Assembly: GCA_947626495.1 (NCBI GenBank)
Contig: CANQSJ010000003.1
Span: forward strand, 60,316 to 124,315
Source: an uncultured Oscillospiraceae bacterium
GTDB taxonomy: Bacteria; Bacillota; Clostridia; Oscillospirales; Oscillospiraceae
DNA length: 64,000 nucleotides
Direction of reading: 5' to 3'
Positions within the stretch are counted from its first letter, which is position 1. Each line of letters starts with the position of its first letter. The notes beneath the pieces are model-generated. The model worked only from the letters and a program-made list of their open reading frames with translations, searched no databases and was not told the origin of the DNA. This document shows positions 27,175-34,616 of this stretch, one piece after another. The position numbers and the translations under genes are program-made.

Positions 27175-28560
27175 TCACTTTCCCACGCAGAAGCGGGCAA
27201 AGATCCCGTTGGTCACGTCCTCCCGGACGGTGCGGCCGCTGAGCTCTCCCAGCGCGGAGAGCGCGCCCTCGATCTCCGTGAGCACGGCGTCGGGAGCGAA
27301 GCCGGCCTCCATGGCCTCCAGCGCGGCCCGGACATAGTCCAGCGCCCGGCCCACCGCATCCGCCTGGCGGGGATTGGTGAGGGTCTCGCCGGGGGCGGTA
27401 TCCTCCCGGGGGAAGAGGGCCGCCACGGCCCGCTCCAGACCGTCCAGTCCCTGGCCGGTGCGGGCGCTGAGGGCCACGGCCCCCTCCAGGTCCCATTGGG
27501 CGGGCAGATCGGCCTTGCTGCGGATGAGGATGTGGCGGGGAGCCGCCTCGGCCGCCGCCAGCACCGCCCGGTCCTCCCCGGTGAGGGGCTCCGAGCCGTC
27601 CAGCACCGCCAGCACCAGCTGGGCCGCTCCCGCCGCGGCCCGGGCCCGGGCCACGCCCTCCCGTTCCACCGGATCGTCGGTGGAGCGAAGACCCGCCGTG
27701 TCCGTCAGGCGCAGCAGCGTGCCGCCCAGCACGGCCTTTTCCTCCACGGTGTCCCGGGTGGTGCCGGGGATGTCGGTGACGATGGCCCGGTCATAGCCCA
27801 CCAGGGCGTTGAGCAGGGAGCTCTTGCCCGCGTTGGGCCGGCCGATGATGGCGCAGGGCACGCCGGTCTTCATCAGCCCGCCCCGCCGGAAGGTGGCCGC
27901 GAGGCGCTCCAGCGCGCCGGCCGCGTCGGCAAGGGTACGCCGGTAGTTTTCCATCTGGAAGGGCTGGATATCCTCGTCCGGATAATCCACCACCGCGTGG
28001 TAGTGGGAGCAGATGGCGGTCAGGGCGTCGTAGACGCCGTCGGTCCGCCGGCGGATGGCCCCGTCCAGCTGGGCGGCGGCGTTGGCGGCGATGCGGGGCG
28101 TCTCGGCGTCGATCAGGTCGATCACCGCCTCCGCCTGGGTCAGGTCCATCCGGCCGTTGAGGAAGGCGCGGCGGGTGAACTCCCCGGCTTTGGCCTGCCG
28201 GGCGCCGGCGGCGAAAAGGCTCTCCAGCGCCTGGGCCAGCACCACGGGGGAGCCGTGGCACTGCAGCTCCGCGGTGTCCTCGCCGGTGTAGCTGGACGGG
28301 CCCCGGGACACGGTGGCCATGCACTGGTCCAGCAGCGCGCCGTCCGGGCCATAAAGACGGCCCAGCACCAGCTTCCGGTCCGGCCGCCGGCTCATGACCT
28401 CGCCGGAGAGGGGCCTGAATACCCGGTCCAGCACCGGCAGGGCGTCGGGGCCGCTGATGCGGACGATGCCGATGGCGGCCAGCTGCCGGCCGGTGGCGAT
28501 GGCGGCGATGGTGTCAAAACCGCCGCCCGGATGGGCGGCGTCCTTGCAGATGTCGTTCAT
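27175..28560 (-). CDS. mnmE: tRNA uridine-5-carboxymethylaminomethyl(34) GTPase
   Basis: 461 aa, full length. An N-terminal formyl-THF-binding domain (about 10-125: IATGRQLAAIGIVRISGPDAL) is followed by a helical domain with an inserted G domain. G1 is GRPNAGKSSLLNAL, G2/G3 DIPGTTRDTVEE and DTAGLR, and G4 is RSKADL, so Ser replaces Asn of NKxD. The C-terminus FCVGK carries the catalytic Cys. With MnmG it modifies U34 of several tRNAs. The start overlaps the rex stop (ATGA). MnmG is not in the window. Confidence 0.95.
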   Translation of the reverse strand: MNDICKDAAHPGGGFDTIAAIATGRQLAAIGIVRISGPDALPVLDRVFRPLSGEVMSRRPDRKLVLGRLYGPDGALLDQCMATVSRGPSSYTGEDTAELQCHGSPVVLAQALESLFAAGARQAKAGEFTRRAFLNGRMDLTQAEAVIDLIDAETPRIAANAAAQLDGAIRRRTDGVYDALTAICSHYHAVVDYPDEDIQPFQMENYRRTLADAAGALERLAATFRRGGLMKTGVPCAIIGRPNAGKSSLLNALVGYDRAIVTDIPGTTRDTVEEKAVLGGTLLRLTDTAGLRSTDDPVEREGVARARAAAGAAQLVLAVLDGSEPLTGEDRAVLAAAEAAPRHILIRSKADLPAQWDLEGAVALSARTGQGLDGLERAVAALFPREDTAPGETLTNPRQADAVGRALDYVRAALEAMEAGFAPDAVLTEIEGALSALGELSGRTVREDVTNGIFARFCVGK

Positions 28561-29204
28561 TCCTTGTTTTTGTCGTCCTCCTGCGCCAGGTGATAGGTCA
28601 GGACCAGGAAGCTGTCGGAGAAGTGGATGCTCTCCACCAGCGGGCCGTCCTCGCCCACCTCCAGCTCTGTGTTGGTGAAATTCCAGATGGCGCGAATCCC
28701 GGCGTCCTTCAGCACGTCGGTCAGGTCCTGGGCGGCGTGGCGGGGGACGGTGAGGATGGCGATGTCCACCTTGTTCTCCCGCACGAAATCGCCCAGCTGC
28801 GCCACGTCGTAGACGGGAAAGCCGTCGATCCTCGTGCCGATGATCTCCGGGTCGATGTCGAAAGCGCACAGGAAGGAATAGCCCTCAATGATGAAATCGA
28901 AGTTTTGTACCAGCGCGGTACCCAGGTTGCCCGCGCCCACCAGGATGGCGGAATAGCCCCGATAGGTGCCCAGGATCTGGCCGATCTCCTTGCGCAGGGA
29001 GTCGATGTTGTAGCCGTATCCCTGCTGCCCGAATTCGCCGAAGCAGGAAAAGTCCTGCCGGATCTGTGACGGTGTCAGCCCCATCTGACGGCCCAGCTTG
29101 TCGGAGGAGATGCGCTCCTCTCCCTTGGCCGCCAGATCGTCCAGCTTCCGCAGATAGCGGGGCAGCCGGCGGATCACGTTGTTGGAAACGTTGCTGCGCT
29201 TCAC
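28557..29204 (-). CDS. rex: Redox-sensing transcriptional repressor Rex
   Basis: 215 aa. The N-terminal winged helix (about 1-80, with RLPRYLRKL and LTPSQIRQDFSCFGEFGQQGYGY) is followed by a Rossmann domain with GAGNLG at 90-95. Rex senses the NADH/NAD+ ratio and represses fermentation genes such as hydrogenase and alcohol dehydrogenase. The GTG at 29204 is chosen because AGGAGG is 7 nt upstream; a frame extension of 14 residues has no site. It is probably relevant to the hydrogenase in this window, but I found no clear TTGTTAA-N4-TTAACAA operator near it. Confidence 0.95.
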   Translation of the reverse strand: MKRSNVSNNVIRRLPRYLRKLDDLAAKGEERISSDKLGRQMGLTPSQIRQDFSCFGEFGQQGYGYNIDSLRKEIGQILGTYRGYSAILVGAGNLGTALVQNFDFIIEGYSFLCAFDIDPEIIGTRIDGFPVYDVAQLGDFVRENKVDIAILTVPRHAAQDLTDVLKDAGIRAIWNFTNTELEVGEDGPLVESIHFSDSFLVLTYHLAQEDDKNKE

Positions 29205-29258
29205 CTTACTGCCTCCTTTTAATAATTCGCGGTTTTTAAATCCCATACGATTAACTTG

Positions 29259-29287
29259 AATTTACCATATTTTTGGGAAAGTTGCAA
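29259..29287 (-). promoter_or_regulatory. sigma-A promoter of rex
   Basis: Minus strand TTGCAA (29287-29282), 17-nt spacer, TAAATT (29264-29259). Confidence 0.65.
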
Positions 29288-29293
29288 ATGATA

Positions 29294-29323
29294 TTGTAAG
29301 CGGAAAAGAAAATATGCTATAAT
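29294..29323 (+). promoter_or_regulatory. sigma-A promoter of holB-ricT
   Basis: TTGTAA (29294-29299), 18-nt spacer, TATAAT (29318-29323) with an extended TGC. Confidence 0.75.
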
Positions 29324-29399
29324 GAACATATTCAGACCGGGGCGGGTGAGCATATTAGACAAAGCCCCCACGGGAAAACGGAGGCGGCGAGGGCGTCGG

Positions 29400-30173
29400 A
29401 TGGCGGAGAAACGGCTCAGTCACGCATACATGCTCCTGGGACCGGAGGGTCCCGGGCGGGATGAGGCCGCCCTGCGCCTGGCGGCGGCGCTGGTGTGCCG
29501 GGAGCCGGACGGCCCCTGCGGCCGGTGCCGGGACTGCCGGAAGGCCCTGGCCGGCATGCATCCGGACGTGATCCGGGTGGAGCGGGAAAAGGGAGAGAAG
29601 GAGACCCGCCGGGATCTGCTGGTGGGGCAGATCCGCGCCATGACGGCGGACGCGGCCCTGGCGCCCAACGAGGCGGAGCGGAAGGTGTATATCATCTCCC
29701 CGGCGGACCGGATGAACGTCCAGGCCCAGAACGCCCTTCTCAAGGCCCTGGAGGACCCTCCCGGCCACGCCTGCTTCATTCTCTGCGCGGCGTCGTCGGA
29801 CGCGCTGCTGCCCACGGTCCGGTCCCGGTGCGTCCGGGCGGAGGCCGCCGTCGGGGAGAAGCTGCCCCGGCCCGAGGGCACGGACCAGCTGGCCCGGGCC
29901 TATCTGGAGACGGCGGCGGGGGGCGACGCGGCGGCCGTGGCCCTGTACTGCATGAGCCGGGGAAAGCTGAGCCGGGAGCAGACGGAGGCCTTCGCCGAGG
30001 CGGTGAAGGACGCCCTCTGGCAGATCGCCCGGGGCCAGGCGGCGAACCCCGGCCTGGACCGGGACAGGCTCTTCCGCCTGGACCGGCTGATGGATAAAAC
30101 GGAGGATTACCTGCGGCACAACGTATCGCCCAAGCAGATTTTCGGGATGCTGGCCGCGGAGACATTGAGGTGA
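29400..30173 (+). CDS. holB: DNA polymerase III delta' subunit
   Basis: 257 aa. The AAA+ fold is recognisable from LSHAYMLLGPEGPGRDEAAL, a degenerate Walker A as is normal for delta'. The zinc module Cys residues lie in VCREPDGPCGRCRDC, and the block NVQAQNALLKALEDPP is followed by the sensor region TVRSRC. It loads the beta clamp as part of the tau/delta/delta' complex. The ATG at 29400 has GAGGG 7 nt upstream. It lacks the usual 15-20 N-terminal residues, and a GTG at 29346 would restore some of them, so the start is not certain. It is followed 7 nt later by ricT, a common clostridial order. Confidence 0.9.
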   Translation: MAEKRLSHAYMLLGPEGPGRDEAALRLAAALVCREPDGPCGRCRDCRKALAGMHPDVIRVEREKGEKETRRDLLVGQIRAMTADAALAPNEAERKVYIISPADRMNVQAQNALLKALEDPPGHACFILCAASSDALLPTVRSRCVRAEAAVGEKLPRPEGTDQLARAYLETAAGGDAAAVALYCMSRGKLSREQTEAFAEAVKDALWQIARGQAANPGLDRDRLFRLDRLMDKTEDYLRHNVSPKQIFGMLAAETLR

Positions 30174-30180
30174 CCGATAC

Positions 30181-31467
30181 ATGACAGAAGTAGTGAGCAT
30201 AAAATTCCGGAACCGGGGAAAGACATATTTCTTCGACCCGGCGGGCGTGGAGCTGGCCGCCGGCGGGAAGGCCGTGGTGGAGACCTCCAAGGGTCTGGAG
30301 ATCGGCACGGTGGTCCAGGGCAACCACACCGTGGAGGACGACCAGGTGGTCCAGCCTCTGCGGCCCGTGGCCCGGGCGGCCACGGAGGACGATCTGCGCA
30401 TCGAGGAGCTCTGCCGCCAGCGGGAGCGGGAGGCCTACGAGATCGGCAAGCAGAAGATCGAGGCCCACGGCCTGGAGATGAAGCTGGTGGACGTGGAGTG
30501 CTCCTTTGAGGGGACGAAGATCATCTTCTTTTTCTCCAGCGAGGGCCGGGTGGACTTCCGGGATCTGGTGAAGGATCTGGCGGGGGTGTTCCGCACCCGC
30601 ATTGAGCTGCGGCAGATCGGCGTCCGGGACGAGGCCCGGATGCTGGGCGGACTGGGCATCTGCGGCCGGCCCTTCTGCTGCGGCAGCTTTATGGACGAGT
30701 TCAAGCCCGTCTCCACCAAGATGGCGAAGATCCAGAACCTGAGTCTGAACCCGGCGAAGATCTCCGGCTGCTGCGGCCGGCTCATGTGCTGCCTGCGGTA
30801 TGAGCAGCCGGCCTATGAGGAGCTGGTGAAAAATGTGCCGAAAAACGGCGCCTTTGTGGAGACGCCGGACGGCTACGGCAACGTGAACCAGGTGAACATC
30901 CTGCGCCAGACGGTGCGGGTGAAGCTGGACGGCGACGGGGACGACGCCTACCGCCAGTATGACGTGGACGAGGTGGCCGCCGTGCCCGGCGGCCGGCCCC
31001 GGGACGGCAGCCAGCCGCCCCACATTCTGGTGCTCAAGCCCAAGAAGGCCCCGGAGCCCGAGGTGGAGGAGGATCCCTGGCAGATGCCGGAGCTGATCGT
31101 GGACGCCGCCGCGGCGGTGCCGCCGGCCGTCGAGACCGGCGGGGAGAAGCGCCCGGAGCGGTCCCGCCGGCCCCGCCGGGAGGGCGGTCAGAGCGCCGAG
31201 CCCCCCGCCGAAGGCGGCGGCAAGCGCCGCCAGGGCCGGTCCAATCGCCGGGGCGGCCAGGGGCGGAAGGAGCCCAAGCCCGCCGAGCGCCAGCCCAAGG
31301 CCCCGGAGCAGGGCAGGAACCGCTCCGCCAAGCCGCCCCAGCGGCCCAAGACGGAGGGGCCCGCGCCCCAGGAGCAGAGCCAGAAGACCCGCAGCAAGAA
31401 CTATTATAACCGCCGCCGGCCCCATAACCGCCGTCCCAAGAGCGAGGGCGGTCAGAACAAGGAGTGA
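30181..31467 (+). CDS. ricT: PSP1-domain protein RicT (YaaT)
   Basis: 428 aa. The PSP1 core (about 1-275) carries the two Cys blocks GICGRPFCCGSF and SGCCGRLMCCLRYE typical of RicT, which in Bacillus forms a Fe-S complex with RicA and RicF that affects sporulation, biofilm formation and RNase Y activity. Residues about 320-428 are an extra low-complexity tail rich in Arg, Lys, Pro, Gln and Gly (RRPRREGGQ, RRRPHNRRPKS), much longer than in Bacillus and likely RNA-binding or disordered. It lies directly after holB and before a tiny membrane protein. Confidence 0.92.
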   Translation: MTEVVSIKFRNRGKTYFFDPAGVELAAGGKAVVETSKGLEIGTVVQGNHTVEDDQVVQPLRPVARAATEDDLRIEELCRQREREAYEIGKQKIEAHGLEMKLVDVECSFEGTKIIFFFSSEGRVDFRDLVKDLAGVFRTRIELRQIGVRDEARMLGGLGICGRPFCCGSFMDEFKPVSTKMAKIQNLSLNPAKISGCCGRLMCCLRYEQPAYEELVKNVPKNGAFVETPDGYGNVNQVNILRQTVRVKLDGDGDDAYRQYDVDEVAAVPGGRPRDGSQPPHILVLKPKKAPEPEVEEDPWQMPELIVDAAAAVPPAVETGGEKRPERSRRPRREGGQSAEPPAEGGGKRRQGRSNRRGGQGRKEPKPAERQPKAPEQGRNRSAKPPQRPKTEGPAPQEQSQKTRSKNYYNRRRPHNRRPKSEGGQNKE

Positions 31468-31470
31468 GCC

Positions 31471-31611
31471 GTGGACAGACGGAAGAAGGCCGGTATCCTG
31501 GCGGGCGTGTTCGCCGGGGCCCAGGCGGTGCTGCTGGCCGCCATGGCCTTTGCCCGGCCGAAGAAGGACGATCCGGGAAGGGAAAAGCGCGGCAAGCGGC
31601 CGCCGCAATAG
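31471..31611 (+). CDS. Small single-pass membrane protein (46 aa)
   Basis: Starts at GTG 31471, 3 nt after the ricT stop, with GGAG 6 nt upstream. The sequence is a basic start (MDRRKK), one hydrophobic helix (about 7-28: AGILAGVFAGAQAVLLAAMA) and a strongly basic tail (RPKKDDPGREKRGKRPPQ). The spacing, Shine-Dalgarno and terminator just after the stop support a real gene. The function is unknown; it could be a membrane peptide co-expressed with RicT. Confidence 0.65.
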   Translation: MDRRKKAGILAGVFAGAQAVLLAAMAFARPKKDDPGREKRGKRPPQ

Positions 31612-31614
31612 CGT

Positions 31615-31656
31615 ACAAAAGGCCCGGTCCAGTGTGAACTGGACCGGGCCTTTTGT
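31615..31656. terminator. Bidirectional terminator after ricT and the foldase gene
   Basis: A 19-bp inverted repeat (ACAAAAGGCCCGGTCCAGT arms) with A- and T-runs on both sides. A second hairpin with GGGTCCG/CGGACCC arms at 31680-31708 lies nearer the minus-strand gene. Confidence 0.88.
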
Positions 31657-31716
31657 ATATGCGGAGGATAAAAAGAGTGGGTCCGTACTCTTTGTGAGCG
31701 CGGACCCGGTTAAAGA

Positions 31717-33192
31717 TCAGTGGTTCTTGCCGGCCAGACCCAGGTTGGAGGTGGAGGCGGCGTAGCCGATGAGCTGCTCGTCCAGCCAGGACTGATAGTC
31801 CTCGTTGCGCATCTCGCTGTCCATCTGATACTGGGCGTAGGTCAGATCGCTGGCGCCCACATAGTACAGCACGTGGGAGCCGGTGTAGTTGGAGCCCTCG
31901 TAGGAGACGACGGTGGTGTCGCCGCTCTTGCGGCCGTCGGCGAAGAGCCACTCGTCGATGGGCTCTACCATGTCGTTCTTGGCCACGTTTTCATACAAAC
32001 CGCCGGTGGTGTTGGAGCCGGCGTCGTCGGAGTTGTCGGCCACCAGGGCGGCGAAGCTGTCCTCGGTGGCGTCCCCGCTCTGCCAGGTGGCGAAGACCTC
32101 CTGGGCCTCGTTGAGGGCGGCGTCCTTCTCCTCCTGGGAGAACTCCCCGTCGCCGTCGGTGTCCTCGGCCTCGATCAGGATGTGGCGGAAGTTGGCCATG
32201 TGATAGCTGTTGTCGTCCCGGCCCAGGAACATGATCACATACTGGCTGTCCTCATTGGTCACGCTGGTGGTATCGCCGGCCTGGCGGGCGCTGTCGGAAA
32301 GCCAATCGGCGTAGAGGGAATTCAGGTCGGACACGGTCTGGGTCTGGGGGCTGGGCTCATCCCCGTCCCCGTTGTCGGCCAGATACTGGAGGAAGGCGGC
32401 CTCGTCGGTGCCGTTCAGCGCCGTGGCCATGGCCTCGGCGTCCAGCCCGCTGTCCTCGCTGACGGTGTAGCTGATGAAACGGACCTGATCCAGCTCGCCC
32501 TCATGGCCGGCGTAGCGCTCGTCCAGCTGCTCGGGGGTGTATTCGTAGCTGTCGTACACGGACCGGGAGTAGGCGCTGGCCACATAGGAGCGGTAGAGCT
32601 CCGTGCGGACCATGTCCATGTCCACGCCCTTGCCGTAGGTCATGTTGATGAACTGCTTCTGGTTGGAATAGCCCAGACTCTCCCAGCTGGTCTCCAGGGC
32701 GGCGATCTCCGCATCATAGGCGGCCTGGTCCTCCTCGGAGAGGGTGAAGCCGTTGGCCTCGGCCTGGTCGTTGAGCATCTGCACCTGCGCCATGTCGTTG
32801 ACGGCGGATTCCAGGAAGAAGTCACGCCAGCTCTCGCCCTCGGCGTATTCCTGGTCCGCCAGGCTCTCGCTGGGGTCGAAGAACAGTCCGTAGTTGATGT
32901 AGGAGCTGTACGTGTTGCAGAAGTTCAGGTAGTTGGAGGAGTAATAGTAGTTCAGCTGGGCCACGGAGTAGTCCACGCCGTTGATGGAGACGGCCGTCAG
33001 CGCGCGGCTGGGCAGGGCGGAGTTGAAGGTGAAGATGAACGCGAAAAACAACACCAGTACCACGGCCACCACGGTGTATGTGATGGCGCTCTTGCGCTGC
33101 TGGGCCTTCTCCTTGGCCGCGGCCACGGAATGCTTGTCCGTGCCGGCCTCGATCTGCTGCTTGCGGAGGATCTTGTCCTTGGATGCACTCAT
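31717..33192 (-). CDS. Membrane-anchored parvulin-like peptidyl-prolyl isomerase with EF-hand insert
   Basis: 491 aa. One membrane helix (about 37-57) is followed by an extracellular SurA/PrsA-like N-domain (about 68-225) and a PpiC-like domain. The latter begins at MANFRHILIEAE and ends with the DNSDDAGSNTTGGLYENV block, a version of the parvulin NSDDPGS..GGDLG signature. A 12-residue loop at 344-355 (DTDGDGEFSQEE) matches the EF-hand calcium-loop pattern and sits just after FRHILIEA. It probably folds secreted proteins outside the membrane. The ATG at 33192 has AGAGGTG 6 nt upstream. Confidence 0.85.
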   Translation of the reverse strand: MSASKDKILRKQQIEAGTDKHSVAAAKEKAQQRKSAITYTVVAVVLVLFFAFIFTFNSALPSRALTAVSINGVDYSVAQLNYYYSSNYLNFCNTYSSYINYGLFFDPSESLADQEYAEGESWRDFFLESAVNDMAQVQMLNDQAEANGFTLSEEDQAAYDAEIAALETSWESLGYSNQKQFINMTYGKGVDMDMVRTELYRSYVASAYSRSVYDSYEYTPEQLDERYAGHEGELDQVRFISYTVSEDSGLDAEAMATALNGTDEAAFLQYLADNGDGDEPSPQTQTVSDLNSLYADWLSDSARQAGDTTSVTNEDSQYVIMFLGRDDNSYHMANFRHILIEAEDTDGDGEFSQEEKDAALNEAQEVFATWQSGDATEDSFAALVADNSDDAGSNTTGGLYENVAKNDMVEPIDEWLFADGRKSGDTTVVSYEGSNYTGSHVLYYVGASDLTYAQYQMDSEMRNEDYQSWLDEQLIGYAASTSNLGLAGKNH

Positions 33193-33233
33193 GGTTGACA
33201 CCTCTTGCGGTAGTTTTCTTCAGAATCTTCAAT

Positions 33234-33262
33234 ATTATAGTACAGGACCCGGCCTGTTTCAA
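33234..33262 (-). promoter_or_regulatory. sigma-A promoter of the foldase gene
   Basis: Minus strand TTGAAA (33262-33257), 17-nt spacer, TATAAT (33239-33234). Confidence 0.75.
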
Positions 33263-33320
33263 GCTTTTTTCTCGTCTTGAGGGAATGTTTATAATTTAGT
33301 ATTGAATTATGTAAACTCTC

Positions 33321-33349
33321 TTGCAAAACCTGTCCGCATCCTGTATACT
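33321..33349 (+). promoter_or_regulatory. sigma-A promoter of the NYN-domain gene
   Basis: TTGCAA (33321-33326), 17-nt spacer, TATACT (33344-33349). Confidence 0.75.
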
Positions 33350-33375
33350 GTGGGGGAAATGGAGGGATATATGAT

Positions 33376-34242
33376 ATGCCCATCGCGGATAATGACAAGA
33401 ATCTCCGGCTGGCGGTGCTCATCGACGCGGACAACGCCCCCCGGGATTGCCTGCAGGGGATCATGGAGGAGGTGGCCATCTACGGCACGCCCAATCTGAA
33501 GAAGGCCTACGGGGACTGGTCCACCCGGAACCTGGCGGGCTGGAAGCAGGCGCTGCTGGACAACTCCGTCACCCCCATGCAGCAGTTCGCATATACCAAG
33601 GGCAAGAATTCCACCGACTCGGCCATGATCATCGACGCCATGGATATCCTCTATTCCGGCAACACGGACGGGTTCGTGCTCGTCAGCTCCGACTCGGACT
33701 TCACCGGCCTGGCCCGGCGGCTGCGGGAGGCGGGCCAATTCGTCATCGGCATCGGCGAGCAGAAGACCCCCAGCCCCCTGATCGCCGCCTGCAACAAGTT
33801 CATCTACATCGAGGTCATCCGGGAGCGGTCCGCCAAGGCCACCGCCAAGGCCGCCCAGCCCGCCCGGAAGAAGAACGATCCGCCCAAGAAGGCCGATCAG
33901 CCCCGGAAGGCCGACCAGCCCAAGAAGACCGAGCAGCCCAAAAAGGCGGAGCCGGAATCCCGGGCCGCGTCCGCCGAGGAGCGGCAGATCCCCGACAGCA
34001 TCGTCTGGCTCATCGCCGACTCCATTCTGGACCTGTCCGGCGCCGGCGACGAGGACTATGTGTCCCTGGGCGCCGTGGGCCAGCTCATCCAGAAAAAGCG
34101 TCCGGATTTCGACACCCGCAGCTACGGCTTCTCCAAGCTGTCCGGCATGGTGAAGGCCATCGACCGCTTTGAGGTCATGGAGCGGGAGGACAAATCCGAC
34201 CCCCGATCCAAGCTGGTGTACATCCGGGATCTGGAGATGTGA
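33376..34242 (+). CDS. NYN-domain nuclease-like protein with OST-HTH/LOTUS domain
   Basis: 288 aa. The N-terminal NYN (LabA/DUF88, PIN-like) domain has its acidic residues in VLIDADNAP, DSAMIIDAMDIL and SSDSDFTGLARRLREAG. A Lys/Pro/Gln-rich repeat linker follows (about 155-205, units like KADQPRKADQPKK). The C-terminal OST-HTH/LOTUS domain (about 210-285) contains SLGAVGQLIQKKRPDFDTRSYG. NYN proteins are predicted RNases, and LOTUS domains bind RNA; this pairing is known in bacteria, but the substrate is unknown. The gene is monocistronic, with its own promoter and terminator. Confidence 0.9.
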   Translation: MPIADNDKNLRLAVLIDADNAPRDCLQGIMEEVAIYGTPNLKKAYGDWSTRNLAGWKQALLDNSVTPMQQFAYTKGKNSTDSAMIIDAMDILYSGNTDGFVLVSSDSDFTGLARRLREAGQFVIGIGEQKTPSPLIAACNKFIYIEVIRERSAKATAKAAQPARKKNDPPKKADQPRKADQPKKTEQPKKAEPESRAASAEERQIPDSIVWLIADSILDLSGAGDEDYVSLGAVGQLIQKKRPDFDTRSYGFSKLSGMVKAIDRFEVMEREDKSDPRSKLVYIRDLEM

Positions 34243-34265
34243 GCCATTTTCAGGAACGTACCTTC

Positions 34266-34294
34266 CGCCCCTCCCGCGGGAGGGGCGTTCTTTT
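34266..34294 (+). terminator. Terminator of the NYN-domain gene
   Basis: Stem CGCCCCTCCC/GGGAGGGGCG (34266-34287) followed by TTCTTTT. Confidence 0.85.
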
Positions 34295-34340
34295 GGTCAT
34301 TACTGTGAAAAAACATATAAAATTTTAACAAAATTTGGGA

Positions 34341-34369
34341 TTGCCATTTCTCTTCCAATCGTATAAAAT
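34341..34369 (+). promoter_or_regulatory. sigma-A promoter of the transglutaminase-like gene
   Basis: TTGCCA (34341-34346), 17-nt spacer, TAAAAT (34364-34369) in an AT-rich patch. Confidence 0.6.
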
Positions 34370-34616
34370 ATACAATAGAAACGGATCCCTTTGTTCTTTG
34401 CGAAAAATCCGCCCCGGGGAACCGCCGCGCAGGGCCCGGCGGCGAGATCCGGCGGGGCCGGATGCGGATGGAACAGAGCGCAGAAACGGCGAAGCGCCGG
34501 CGCAGGACACGCCGGCTGCGGCAGAGGGAGGGAAGAGAGCAGATCCTGTCCGAACAGAGGGAGACGGCGGGGAGGGACCCCGCGCTTTGGCGTCCCGCGG
34601 GGGACGCGTTACCGCT
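34370..34616 (+). other. Long GC-rich 5' leader
   Basis: About 245 nt between the promoter and the chosen start. It has several GC-rich potential hairpins (for example CCGCCG/CGGCGG near 34421-34443) but no T-run and no riboswitch signature I recognise. The downstream reading frame stays open through it, but without a good start or Shine-Dalgarno. Confidence 0.4.

Noticed and set aside
34335..34616. N-terminal extension of the transglutaminase-like protein
   Set aside because: It would bury the signal peptide and lipobox at residue 118 and has no Shine-Dalgarno at its start.
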